NCBI GenBank assembly: GCA_933228675.1
Contig: OW121741.1
Coordinates: 75,630,629-75,694,628 of the forward strand
Length of the DNA stretch: 64,000 bases
From: Stomorhina lunata
Lineage: Eukaryota > Arthropoda > Insecta > Diptera > Rhiniidae
Direction of reading: 5' to 3'
The translations under genes were made by a program, and so were the position numbers. Positions 44,664-56,332 of the stretch are shown here, piece by piece (the stretch's first letter is position 1; each line of letters opens with the position of its first letter). The notes below the pieces were generated by a model that worked only from the letters and a program-made list of their open reading frames with translations, ran no database searches and was not told the DNA's origin.

Positions 44664-46687
44664 AAAAAACAAGTAAGAGTGTTATATTCGGCTGTGCCGA
44701 ATCTTATATACCCACCATCAAGTTGTGTCAAATTTAGAAACATATCTGATATATCTACAAGGGTGCAGCTAATTCAAAATCTGGACCAAAACTGAAAAAA
44801 TCGCTAAGCTAATTGGTCTTGTTGGTAAAACCTTTGGACTAAATTCGGTTGACGTAGCTTTATAGTTCAACATTTAAAAATATTTTAGTGGTTTCCCCAG
44901 TATTTATTTTGATCAAAATTCGGTCTCATAACCGGGTATAGTTTTACATTAATAAGTTGTTAAATACTTTTTGTTGTGATTAATATGTAGTTAGGCTAAA
45001 CACGTTAATAGTAATACGACAGGTCCATATATTTCGTTATGAGTTCCTATTGCATTCATCATATATAAAGTCTGGGCTGAACATTGATTGATGCCTATAT
45101 AATTTCATAGGTGCAATCTTAATATAATGAATGTACCTCCAAATCTTTTTGATTGTAGATATAAAAAGGGGATGTTATATATATAAGAATTATAGCCAAA
45201 TGTTGACCGATTATAACAAAATTTTACACACTGGCTGGTATATATAGAGAGCTTATTCTTGCAAAATTTAGTGACCATAGCTATCATAGTTTCTAATTTA
45301 ATAGCTTTTAACTCGCCTTTGCTAAAATTTTTGGATTCCGTGAGTGTTTTTCACATGAAAGCTAAAGTCAAATATGGACTGATTCCTATAAAATTTGATA
45401 AACTGATCAAAAATTGTATAAAACTTCCCTATTTTAAATTTAATCGTCATAGCTATTACAATTGTATTCAATTTATCAGCATTAATGTGTTTCCCGGGGC
45501 GGGGTTATATGGGAGCTCTAACTAAATTTGAACCGATTTTGTCCATTTTCAACACACATCTTTTTCAAGATATCCAAAATACTTTTGAAAAATTTTGTCC
45601 CTCTAGCTCTTTTCGTTAAGGCGCTATCGTGCTTTTATCTGACGGACAGACGGACATAAAGAACCTTTTCTTTATGTATTTTTGTGTTTCTATAAGTTTT
45701 TTATATGGGAGCTATGGTCAAATGGCGACCGATTGTGACGAAATTTTGCACACTGGCTGGCATTGACATAAGAATCCTTGTGCTTAATTTAGTCTTACTA
45801 GCTCTTGTAGTTAAGGAGCTATCACGATTTTATCTGATGGACAGACGGACATAAATCCCCTTTTCTTTTTGAATTTTTGTGTTTTCGTAAGTTTTTTATA
45901 TGGGAGCTAGGTCAAATAGTGACCGATTGTGACAAAATTTTGCACACTGGCTGGCATTAATATAAGACTTTATTGTGCCAAATTTAGTGGTTATATCTGT
46001 AATACTTTAAGATTTATTGGCATTTAAGTGTATTTTGGGTGAAATTTAGCCTGTTTTCGTAAGTTTTTTGTATGGGAGCTATGGCTAAATGTGAACCGAT
46101 TTCGATGAAATTTTATATGCTGCCTAGTGCTTATCTAAAACTAGATACCAAATTTTGTCATCATAACTGTCATAATTTGTCATATATTAGCAAATAAGCG
46201 ATTAGCCTAGACGAGGTTATACGGGAGCTATGGCCAAATGCTAACCGATTTTGGCTATAATTCTTATATATATAACATCCCCTTTTTATATCTACAATCA
46301 AAAGGATTTGGAGGTACATTCATTATATTAAGATTGCACCTATAAAATTAGATAGGCATCAATCTATGTTCAGCCCCGACTTTATATAGGATGAATACAT
46401 TAGGAACTCCTAATGAAATATATGGACCTGTTGTATTACTATTAACGTGTTTAGCCTAACTACATATTAATCACAACGAAAAGTATTTAAAAACTTATTA
46501 ATGTAAAACTATACCTGGTTATGAGACCGAATTTTGATCAAAATAAATACTGGGGAAACCACTAAAATATTTTTGAATGTAGAACTATAAAGCTATGGAA
46601 ACCTAATTTAGTCCAAAGGTTTTACCAACAATACCAAATAGCTTAGCGATTTTTCCAGTTATGGTGCAGATTTTGAATTAGCTGCAC
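44664..46687 (-). repeat. TACC-family sequence, left palindrome arm
   Basis: It starts CAAGTAAGAGTGTTATATTC and continues through reversed cores and the block GACGGACAGACGGACATAAA. Near 46255 it switches to plus-strand second-module sequence (TATATCTACAATCAAAAGG), which runs up to GAATTAGCTGCAC, where the Transib end begins. Confidence 0.8.
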
Positions 46688-47269
46688 CACAGTGGTTTAC
46701 GGACGCTTTTTTTTGGAAATAATTCTGTAACTTTTGAACGACTGGAGATATTTGAATGAAGTTTGACATGGTGGTAGTCAAGGAGTATTTGAGTTGGTTT
46801 TTAAAAGCACTGGTCCATGAGGGGTCGGGAGAGTGATTGATGGACCTTCAAAGTTGGTCACCTCGGGTGTTCGATTTTTTTAAAAATTCGCCAAAAATCC
46901 ATTTATGTATGGATTGAAAAGAAATTTTAAACTTAAGTTGTCCTTGAGAAGATCTACAAAAAATATGCTTAAATGTGTAGGTTATCTCCTTTGAATTTCG
47001 AGATATTTGGGTAAAAAGGAATTTTTAGGTTGATTTTTTACCTCTTTTTTTAAGCTTTTTTTGATCTGGTGGACGCATCTGAGGACCAAAAATTTTTTAA
47101 GAATATTCTTTAAATTTGTAATAAAATTCTGAATAATTTTTGTGCAAGTTAGTTATAGAAATCTTCTTTTGTTTAAAAGTTAAAAATATTCAAAGTTGAA
47201 ACTTACAAAAAATTTCGCTTTTTTTTTAGTTTTTCCCCAAAAGATAGCTATATTTTTTCACTAATAAAA

Positions 47270-48300
47270 AAATATTTTCTTAAGAAACATAAAAAGATTT
47301 TTAAAGTTTTTAAAAGAAAACATAATGAGAATGCGTATAAAACAAATTTCTTGCTAATTGGACTTTTGGTCCTCGCACATGTCCTCTCCAAAAAATGGCA
47401 ATTTGTAAAAAAAAAAATTAGTTTAAACAAAAATTTCTCAAAAGGCAAAGCACCGATTTGAAAAAAATTATAATGTTCATATTTTCCAATATATCTGTTA
47501 TTGATTAGAAAAGTTTTTTCTGAAACGCGCTGCAAATAGAGACAGTGTTGCCATATTTGTAAAAAAACTCATTTTTTGAAACACCTTTTTCCCCAGTTGG
47601 GAATTGGGGAATTTTTAAGTTAAAATTGGGAATTTTTTTTAGTCTATTGCTTTTACATCTTATTGGTCTACATTACTACAAAATTTCATTGTAATATCTT
47701 TATCCATGTCATTTCCACAGAATATCAAAGATTAAAAATATTTTCCTTAAAAAAGCAGAAAAACAATTTTTTTTTGTTTTACGATACAAAGTGTAAAAAA
47801 AGTAACGCACTTAAAAAAAACTTTTACTTAGTGCTAATCTCCTAGTCTTTCCCGATCTAATGATACTAAACATGTATATAAAGCATTAATACCGAGTCTT
47901 AAAAACTCTGAAAACTTTGGCCCCCGTAGCATTTTTACACTGTTTATTTAAATATAAGTGATGAATTTGTGCATATAAAGTTAATTATCATACTCAAATA
48001 TTTCACTATTTTTAAGATGACAATGATCCTTCGCTAATAAACAAATATTTTCTTCAAAAAGATATAAATAGTTTTTTATTTTTTTAAAGAAAACATTATA
48101 AGAATGACTTAAAAAAATTTTATTCGATTTTGCCTTTTGTTCCAAGCTAAAAAATAAAATTTTAGTAAAAGATTAAGTAAGTACGAGTAAGGCACCGATT
48201 TTGATAACAGTGTAAAGGTAATATATCCATAATTTGTAGCAAAAGTTTAATTAGAAGAGTACTTTTATAGTAACAGTGTGACAATTTATTTAAAATAAGA
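47270..48300. repeat. Diverged direct duplication in the Transib 5' region
   Basis: The stretch from CTAATAAAAAAATATTTTC at about 47262 (with AAAAGAAAACATAATGAGAAT and AAAGCACCGATTTGAAAA) is echoed about 770 bp later, from CTAATAAACAAATATTTTC at about 48036 (AAAGAAAACATTATAAGAAT, AAGGCACCGATTTTGATAA). The copies are clearly diverged. The outer copy lies within the palindrome; the inner one is mostly in the unique centre. Confidence 0.7.
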
Positions 48301-48652
48301 TTTAAAGGCATTTTTCCGGTATTTAAAATTGGTGTATTTGAAAAAATTGCAAAATTATGTTAAGGTTATAAAATGTTTTTTAATGTGAAAGTTAATGCAA
48401 TAGGTAAAAATTGTTACAACTTGGGTTTTTCATAATGGTCAGAAAGGATATGGTTACTCACCTCCATACAGGTAGGTTTTACGAGACGCACATATTGGTT
48501 GAGTTATATATGCACCTATTTTTAGAGGTAAAAAATACATTAATTCATTGATTTCTTTATTATTCTTTGGATACAGGTATATATAAAAAATGTTTTTTTT
48601 TAATATAAAAAAGAAAGTTTTAAATGTAACTGCTATTAACAGTTAAAACATC

Positions 48653-50689
48653 ATGGCTATAACATTGGAATTTAAAGTGTTGTGCGATATTCTTTTTGAA
48701 CAACCAAGCAGTTCGAGAGCAGAAAAAATTAAAATAATCATTCGATATGCTAAAAGTCAAACTAACTCCATGATTCTCAATAGTGAGGAAGACAAAGTCG
48801 TAAAATTTGTAAAGTTATTTGAACTTAAAATTAAGTCGGTTAATTACTGTTTAAAAAGATTTGAATCTAAATTTAAAGACTGGCTGAAGGACTCAATTGA
48901 GCTTAAAACTTCTGGTGCTGGAGCCCCTCTAAAAAACTATGATGATCTCGGAGAAAGATCTAAAAAGATGCGATTATCCGAAGTTCTTTCTACTCATTCG
49001 GATACTGAAATCAAAGATTCCTTTAAGGAAGTGCTCAAACGAAATAATCAACCAGCTGAAGCTAAACAAATAGCAGATATTCTCCCAGAGGCTTCTCCTA
49101 AACGTCTTAAGCGAATTATTAAGAGTATACCAACTCCTTCTTCTCAATCAGAATTTTCGGAGGAAGAAGCACTTGCTCTTATGCTCGAGTTGAAATTGAG
49201 TAAAAATAAATATATTAAACTCTGTAAGGCATTACGAGACAAAGGACACTCAATTTTACCAGGATATAATGCGTTATTAAAAACCAAAAAAAACTTAATA
49301 CCAACAAACGTGATAGGAGACGAAAGTGCATCTGTGGATTTATCAAAATTATTGGAAAATACGGCATCAAGGCTGATATCTACTACATTGTCTGAAGAAG
49401 AAGCCAAGAAACTTGACAACAAGGACTTAACTTTAATATGTAAATGGGGATGTGACGGTTTATCTGGATTACCGGAATACAAACAATCAACATCTCATCA
49501 GAACACAAATGACTACAGAAGCGTTTTTATGGCATCCCTAGTACCACTAAGATTAAGAAAGAATCGTTCTGAACCATCCACATCAAAAGAGCGTACTGAA
49601 TATGTGTGGGTTAACACATCTCCAGGATCAAAGGCATTTTGCAGACCGATCAGATTCGAATATTTAAAAGAAAATGCAGCAAGCACAAAAAATTGGGTTG
49701 ATGATATCAAATATTCAATAGACAATTTGAGTCCAGTCTGCATAGACATACATGGATATTTGATTAATGTAAATTTTGAGCTTCAATTGACAATGATAGA
49801 TGGAAAAGTAAGCAACGCTATAACGGAAACCCATTCAACTTGGAAATGCTCATTATGCGGAAAGAAGAAATCGGAATTTCTACAAACTTCAGAAGATGCA
49901 TCAGCTAGTACTGCAATTAATCAAGAGGTTCTGGAATTTGGTATATCGCCCCTACATGCACGTATCCGATTTTTAGAATTTATGCTACATATAGCATATG
50001 ATCTGAAATATAGGAATATACCTGATAATCAGCTAAAATCCGTGAGAAATAATAAGGAACTGATTGAAATGAGATCCAGTGAAAAAAAAAGGATTCAGGA
50101 AGAATTCAAAACTATGACGGGTCTAAACATAGACAAACCACTTGTAGGATATGGCAGTACAAACGATGGTAATACGGCCAGGCGATTCTTTGAAAATTAT
50201 GAAACAACTTCAAAGATTACTGGAATTGATGAGGAAGTTCTTCGTAAATGTTACGTAATATTATCGGCAATAAATAGCAAATATCAAATAAATGCTGAAA
50301 AATTTCATTGCTATGCCCTCAACGCGTTAACTCGTATACGACATTTGTATCACTGGAAAGAAATTACACCAACAGTTCATAAAGTCCTTCAACATGGTCG
50401 TGAAATAATTGAATCAAATCTTCTCCCACTTGGTGAACTGACAGAAGAGGCCCAGGAAGCGCGGAATTCAGATTTCAAGTATATCCAACTATTTAATACC
50501 AGAAAATGCTCAAGAAAATCGCAAAATCAGGATCTAATAAATTATCTCTTGTTGTCTTCTGATCCTGCTCTATCAACGATAAGAAAGAAATGGTGGAGCA
50601 GTTATACAAAAACTTCTGAAAACGAACACCTGGAAGAGGTTCTTGATATAATAGATTGTACTGATTATTTTACTGAAAATAAAAATTAA
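48653..50689 (+). CDS. Transib transposase (RAG1-related)
   Basis: 678 residues, single frame, ATG in good context (ACATCATGG), stop TAA, with AATAAA near 50759. The first ~170 residues are helical and charged. The catalytic core follows: first Asp in CKWGCDGLSG (D268), second in LTMIDGKVSNAI (D383), and the acidic residue in LGELTEEAQEARN (E598 or E599). Zinc ligands match RAG1 in spacing: CSLC (C399, C402) and HKVLQH (H576, H581), like RAG1 C727/C730 and H937/H942. SPLHARIRFLEFMLHIAYDL and YGSTNDGNTARRFF are typical Transib text. The length is usual for the family. The enzyme would nick at CACAGTG ends and form flank hairpins during excision. No stop or frameshift is seen, so it may be active. 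Confidence 0.95.
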   Translation: MAITLEFKVLCDILFEQPSSSRAEKIKIIIRYAKSQTNSMILNSEEDKVVKFVKLFELKIKSVNYCLKRFESKFKDWLKDSIELKTSGAGAPLKNYDDLGERSKKMRLSEVLSTHSDTEIKDSFKEVLKRNNQPAEAKQIADILPEASPKRLKRIIKSIPTPSSQSEFSEEEALALMLELKLSKNKYIKLCKALRDKGHSILPGYNALLKTKKNLIPTNVIGDESASVDLSKLLENTASRLISTTLSEEEAKKLDNKDLTLICKWGCDGLSGLPEYKQSTSHQNTNDYRSVFMASLVPLRLRKNRSEPSTSKERTEYVWVNTSPGSKAFCRPIRFEYLKENAASTKNWVDDIKYSIDNLSPVCIDIHGYLINVNFELQLTMIDGKVSNAITETHSTWKCSLCGKKKSEFLQTSEDASASTAINQEVLEFGISPLHARIRFLEFMLHIAYDLKYRNIPDNQLKSVRNNKELIEMRSSEKKRIQEEFKTMTGLNIDKPLVGYGSTNDGNTARRFFENYETTSKITGIDEEVLRKCYVILSAINSKYQINAEKFHCYALNALTRIRHLYHWKEITPTVHKVLQHGREIIESNLLPLGELTEEAQEARNSDFKYIQLFNTRKCSRKSQNQDLINYLLLSSDPALSTIRKKWWSSYTKTSENEHLEEVLDIIDCTDYFTENKN

Positions 50690-52210
50690 GTAAATAACTA
50701 CTTTTATATAAATATGTAATAAAAACTGTAAGTTTAAACTTTAACTACAAATACTTCAATAAAATGTATTTCACCTTTTAATATAAGTACAAATTATTTA
50801 AATTTTGATATTTCATAAATCCTCATGATATTTTCTTTAAAAAAATAAAAAAATATTTGTTTGTTATCGAAGGATCATTGTCATCTTATAGTGAAATATT
50901 TGAGTATGATAATTAACTTTATATGCACAAATTCATCACTTATATTTAAATAAACAGTGTAAAAATGCTACGGGGGCCAAACTTTTCAGAGTTTTTTAAG
51001 ACTCGGTATTAATGCTTTATATACATGTTTAGTATCATTAGATCGGGAAAGACTAGGAGATTAGCACTAAGTAAAAGTTTTTTTTAAGTGCGTTACTTTT
51101 TTTACACTTTGTATCGTAAAACAAAAAAAAATTGTTTTTCTGCTTTTTTAAGGAAAATATTTTTAATCTTTGATATTCTGTGGAAATGACATGGATAAAG
51201 ATATTACAATGAAATTTTGTAGTAATGTAGACCAATAAGATGTAAAAGCAATAGACTAAAAAAAATTCCCAATTTTAACTTAAAAATTCCCCAATTCCCA
51301 ACTGGGGAAAAAGGTGTTTCAAAAAATGAGTTTTTTTACAAATATGGCAACACTGTCTCTATTTGCAGCGCGTTTCAGAAAAAACTTTTCTAATCAATAA
51401 CAGATATATTGGAAAATATGAACATTATAATTTTTTTCAAATCGGTGCTTTGCCTTTTGAGAAATTTTTGTTTAAACTAATTTTTTTTTTTACAAATTGC
51501 CATTTTTTGGAGAGGACATGTGCGAGGACCAAAAGTCCAATTAGCAAGAAATTTGTTTTATACGCATTCTCATTATGTTTTCTTTTAAAAACTTTAAAAA
51601 TCTTTTTATGTTTCTTAAGAAAATATTTTTTTATTAGTGAAAAAATATAGCTATCTTTTGGGGAAAAACTAAAAAAAAAGCGAAATTTTTTGTAAGTTTC
51701 AACTTTGAATATTTTTAACTTTTAAACAAAAGAAGATTTCTATAACTAACTTGCACAAAAATTATTCAGAATTTTATTACAAATTTAAAGAATATTCTTA
51801 AAAAATTTTTGGTCCTCAGATGCGTCCACCAGATCAAAAAAAGCTTAAAAAAAGAGGTAAAAAATCAACCTAAAAATTCCTTTTTACCCAAATATCTCGA
51901 AATTCAAAGGAGATAACCTACACATTTAAGCATATTTTTTGTAGATCTTCTCAAGGACAACTTAAGTTTAAAATTTCTTTTCAATCCATACATAAATGGA
52001 TTTTTGGCGAATTTTTAAAAAAATCGAACACCCGAGGTGACCAACTTTGAAGGTCCATCAATCACTCTCCCGACCCCTCATGGACCAGTGCTTTTAAAAA
52101 CCAACTCAAATACTCCTTGACTACCACCATGTCAAACTTCATTCAAATATCTCCAGTCGTTCAAAAGTTACAGAATTATTTCCAAAAAAAAGCGTCCGTA
52201 AACCACTGTG

Positions 52211-54236
52211 GTGCAGCTAATTCAAAATCTGCACCATAACTGGAAAAATCGCTAAGCTATTTGGTATTGTGGGTAAAACCTTTGGACTAAATTAGGTTTC
52301 CATAGCTTTATAGTTCTACATTCAAAAATATTTTAGTGGTTTCCCCAGTATTTATTTTGATCAAAATTCGGTCTCATAACCAGGTATAGTTTTACATTAA
52401 TAAGTTTTTAAATACTTTTCGTTGTGATTAATATGTAGTTAGGCTAAACACGTTAATAGTAATACAACAGGTCCATATATTTCATTAGGAGTTCCTAATG
52501 TATTCATCCTATATAAAGTCGGGGCTGAACATAGATTGATGCCTATCTAATTTTATAGGTGCAATCTTAATATAATGAATGTACCTCCAAATCCTTTTGA
52601 TTGTAGATATAAAAAGGGGATGTTATATATATAAGAATTATAGCCAAAATCGGTTAGCATTTGGCCATAGCTCCCGTATAACCTCGTCTAGGCTAATCGC
52701 TTATTTGCTAATATATGACAAATTATGACAGTTATGATGACAAAATTTGGTATCTAGTTTTAGATAAGCACTAGGCAGCATATAAAATTTCATCGAAATC
52801 GGTTCACATTTAGCCATAGCTCCCATACAAAAAACTTACGAAAACAGGCTAAATTTCACCCAAAATACACTTAAATGCCAATAAATCTTAAAGTATTACA
52901 GATATAACCACTAAATTTGGCACAAGAAAGTCTTATATTAATGCCAGCCAGTGTGCAAAATTTTGTCACAATCGGTCACTATTTGACCTAGCTCCCATAT
53001 AAAAAACTTACGAAAACACAAAAATTCAAAAAGAAAAGGGGATTTATGTCCGTCTGTCCATCAGATAAAATCGTGATAGCTCCTTAACTACAAGAGCTAG
53101 TAAGACTAAATTAAGCACAAGGATTCTTATGTCAATGCCAGCCAGTGTGCAAAATTTCGTCACAATCGGTCGCCATTTGACCATAGCTCCCATATAAAAA
53201 ACTTATAGAAACACAAAAATACATAAAGAAAAGGTTCTTTATGTCCGTCTGTCCGTCAGATAAAAGCACGATAGCGCCTTAACGAAAAGAGCTAGAGGGA
53301 CAAAATTTTTCAAAAGTATTTTGGATATCTTGAAAAAGATGTGTGTTGAAAATGGACAAAATCGGTTCAAATTTAGTTAGAGCTCCCATATAACCCCGCC
53401 CCGGGAAACACATTAATGCTGATAAATTGAATACAATTGTAATAGCTATGACGATTAAATTTAAAATAGGGAAGTTTTATACAATTTTTGATCAGTTTAT
53501 CAAATTTTATAGGAATCAGTCCATATTTGACTTTAGCTTTCATGTGAAAAACACTCACGGAATCCAAAAATTTTAGCAAAGGCGAGTTAAAAGCTATTAA
53601 ATTAGAAACTATGATAGCTATGGTCACTAAATTTTGCAAGAATAAGCTCTCTATATATACCAGCCAGTGTGTAAAATTTTGTTATAATCGGTCAACATTT
53701 GGCTATAATTCTTATATATATAACATCCCCTTTTTATATCTACAATCAAAAAGATTTGGAGGTACATTCATTATATTAAGATTGCACCTATGAAATTATA
53801 TAGGCATCAATCAATGTTCAGCCCAGACTTTATATATGATGAATGCATTAGGAACTCATAACGAAATATATGGACCTGTCGTATTACTATTAACGTGTTT
53901 AGCCTAACTACATATTAATCGCAACGAAAAGTATTTAACAACTTATTAATGTAAAACTAAACCTGGTTATGAGACCGAATTTTGATCAAAGTAAATACTG
54001 GGGAAACCACTAAAATATTTTTGAATGTTGAACTATAAAGCTACGGAAACCTAATTTAGTCCAAAGGTTTTACCAACAATACCAAATAGCTTAGCGATTT
54101 TTTTAGTTTTTGTCCAGATTTTGAATTAGCAGCACCATTGTAGATATATCATATATGTTTCTAAATTTAACACAACTTGATGGTGGGTATATAAGATTCG
54201 GCATAGCCGAATATAACACTCTTACTTGTTTTTTTT
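52211..54236 (+). repeat. TACC-family sequence, right palindrome arm
   Basis: Mirror of 44664-46687, beginning GTGCAGCTAATTCAAAATC and ending with the family terminus CACTCTTACTTGTT. In this copy the GGCATAGCC centre of the terminal hairpin differs by one base from the usual GGCACAGCC. Confidence 0.8.
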
Positions 54237-54640
54237 TATTTTAGCTGTTTTAAAGTAATAAATAGTTTTTACCACGAGTGGGTTACTAGTCCGACGATAG
54301 CGTAAAGCTTGTGTTATTTGGAATAATCAAAGTTTTACGACCGTCATTTTTTTCGATTTTTTATGAATGTTTACATAAATTTCGACCTTGCACAAAATAA
54401 TATTTTTTGACATTACGATGTCATTAACTCCAAAACCGTTGATCAGACAAAAATATTTTGTTAGCATACCTGAAGGGCAATTTTGTTGATAATCCATTGA
54501 GGTATTTTTCAATAAAATCAAACAATTCCTTTTTAAGACTTGTTAAAATATCTAGGAAGAACTTTTGAAAAAATCCTAAACTTCAGAAAAAATATCGACT
54601 AACAATTTCCTGGTGTTTTTGAACTTAGGGGACCATACCT
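54237..54640. other. Noncoding spacer
   Basis: No reading frame or repeat recognised. Confidence 0.45.
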
Positions 54641-54644
54641 CACC

Positions 54645-54703
54645 TATCTATATCTATATATCTATATATCTATATATCTATATATCTATATATATATATA
54701 TAT
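54645..54703. repeat. (TCTATATA)n microsatellite
   Basis: A run of CTATATAT-type 8-bp units grading into pure TA. Confidence 0.9.
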
Positions 54704-55119
54704 TATAAATGTGTTTGTAAGTTTGTTTGTTTATTGGTTTATTTGTTTATTTGTTTGTTTGAAAGAGGTTGACTCCTAAACTGTTTGACCGATTTTGATG
54801 AAATTTTGAAATTAGATAGAACATTCCCTTAAGGTGGCTTAAGGATATGTTTTGTTTCAAAACTTGGTCCAGAAAGGGCCCAAATAGGAAAATAGTGGAC
54901 CAAATGGTGCAAAATTTAGTATTTATCATTGAATTTGATAAACCATAAAAGTTAGAAACTTCAAACTTAACAAAAGTAAATTCATTACCAATATCCGTAT
55001 TTCAGAAAAAAATTAAAAGGATCGGAGCAGGGGATGGTCCCTTACCCGTTACAAATACAATACCTATAACTGGGTAAATTGATTTTGATGATTTTCGAAA
55101 TGTAGATAAAGTTATACTA

Positions 55120-55990
55120 ACATTCCTGAAATTTCGACAGAGAGGTATGGTGTCACCGGTGGTTAAGATAGGCTAGGTTTTTTTTGAAATCTCAAGGGGG
55201 CGTGACCCCTCCCACATAACTCATAAATTAAAAATTACAAAATTTGAAATTTTGACAGTATGTTAAGGTGTGACGGATGGATAAAATATGCATAATTTTT
55301 TTTTGAAATCTCAAGTGGGCGTGACCCCTCCCATATAAGTCAAATATTGAAAATGACAAATATGGATGACCGAGCTGCCCGATTTTTCCGAAATTTTCAC
55401 AGTATGGTAAGGTGTGACCGGTGGTTAAAATAGTCAAGGTTCTTTTTTTAATTGTCAAGTGGGCGTGACCCCTCCCATATAAGTTAAATATTAAAAATGA
55501 CAAATATAGATGATCGACCGGACCGATTTTTCTGAAATTTTAATAGTATGTTAAGGTGTTAACGGTGGTTAAAATAGGCAAGGTTCTGTTTTGAAATCTT
55601 AAGTGGGCGTGACCCCTCCCATATAAGTCAAATATTGAAAATGACAAATATGGATGACGGAGCTGCCCGATTTTTCTGAAATTTGTACAGTATGGTTAGG
55701 TGTGACCGGTGGTTAAAATAGGCAAGGTTTTTTTTTTAAATCTCAAGTGGGCATGACGCTCCCTTATAAGTTAAATATTAAAAATTACAAATATGGACGA
55801 CCCTGCAGACCGATTTTTCCGAAATTTTTACAGTATGGTAAGGTGTGACCGGTGGTTAAAATAGGCAAGGTCTTTTTCTCAAATATCAAGTGGGAGTGAA
55901 ATTTTGACAGTATGTTAAGGTGTTACCAGTGGGTAAAATAGGCCAGGTTGTTTTTTTTTAATCTAAGGTTGCCGTGACCCCTCCAATATA
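55120..55990. repeat. ~143-bp tandem block, about six units
   Basis: Each unit has CAAGTGGGCGTGACCCCTCC, CATATAAGT, AATGACAAATATGGATGA, CCGATTTTTCCGAAATTTT and GTGACCGGTGGTTAAAATAG. The CGTGACC mark falls near 55201, 55320, 55463, 55608, 55751 and 55895. The last units are degenerate. Confidence 0.88.
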
Positions 55991-56332
55991 AGTCAAATAT
56001 AAAAATAACAAATATGGATGATCAAAACGATTTAACCAAAATAATTATAGTTTTAAATATGGATATTTTCATACTATAGGACAGTTTTTCGCTTTTTGAA
56101 TTTTTTGAAAATGGACCAAGGAGGACCTGGGAATCGTAAAATGGGGATAAAATTCCCGTTTTCTTTAAAATTGCATCACTTTAGAACGACTGGACCAATC
56201 AGGAGATTTTTTTTTTGTTTTCATTAGTCCAAGTTAGGATTCTACATAAAGAAAAACTTACAATGTCCACTTTTACGACCTCTTTTTTCATTTATCTAAA
56301 ATCGGAAAACGGCTGCACGGATTTTAAATATA

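Larger units (their letters stand above)
46688..52210 (+). mobile_element. Transib DNA transposon with very long inverted ends
   Basis: 5,523 bp. Both ends read CACAGTGGTTTACGGACGC inwards. CACAGTG is the consensus heptamer of V(D)J recombination signals and typical of Transib ends. The inverted ends extend for about 1.37 kb, far longer than the tens of bases usual for Transib. The flanking five bases are TGCAC and GTGCA, which are complements and not a direct duplication; the symmetry continues outwards into TACC sequence. The element carries one intact transposase frame. Confidence 0.9.
44664..54236. repeat. 9.6-kb inverted repeat (palindrome) around a Transib transposase
   Basis: The left arm, 44664 to about 48100, is mirrored by the right arm, about 50820 to 54236. 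The arms contain TACC repeat sequence (outer ~2 kb) running straight into the long inverted ends of a Transib element (inner ~1.4 kb). From about 45000 to 48045 the arms look about 99-100% identical by eye, while the outer ~330 bp is nearer 95%. The 2.7-kb centre is unique and holds the transposase. No other structure of this size is seen in the window. An assembly artefact should be excluded before biological interpretation. Confidence 0.9.

Noticed and set aside
46688..46725. A full 12- or 23-spacer recombination signal with nonamer at the Transib end
   Set aside because: The heptamer CACAGTG is clear, but what follows is a T-run, not an ACAAAAACC-like nonamer in the expected sense; only the heptamer is claimed.
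47248..47535. 95-residue frame present in both Transib arms (also at 51363-51650)
   Set aside because: It is the mirror image of the same DNA, rich in Phe/Lys from AT-rich sequence, with no domain; duplication explains its presence twice.
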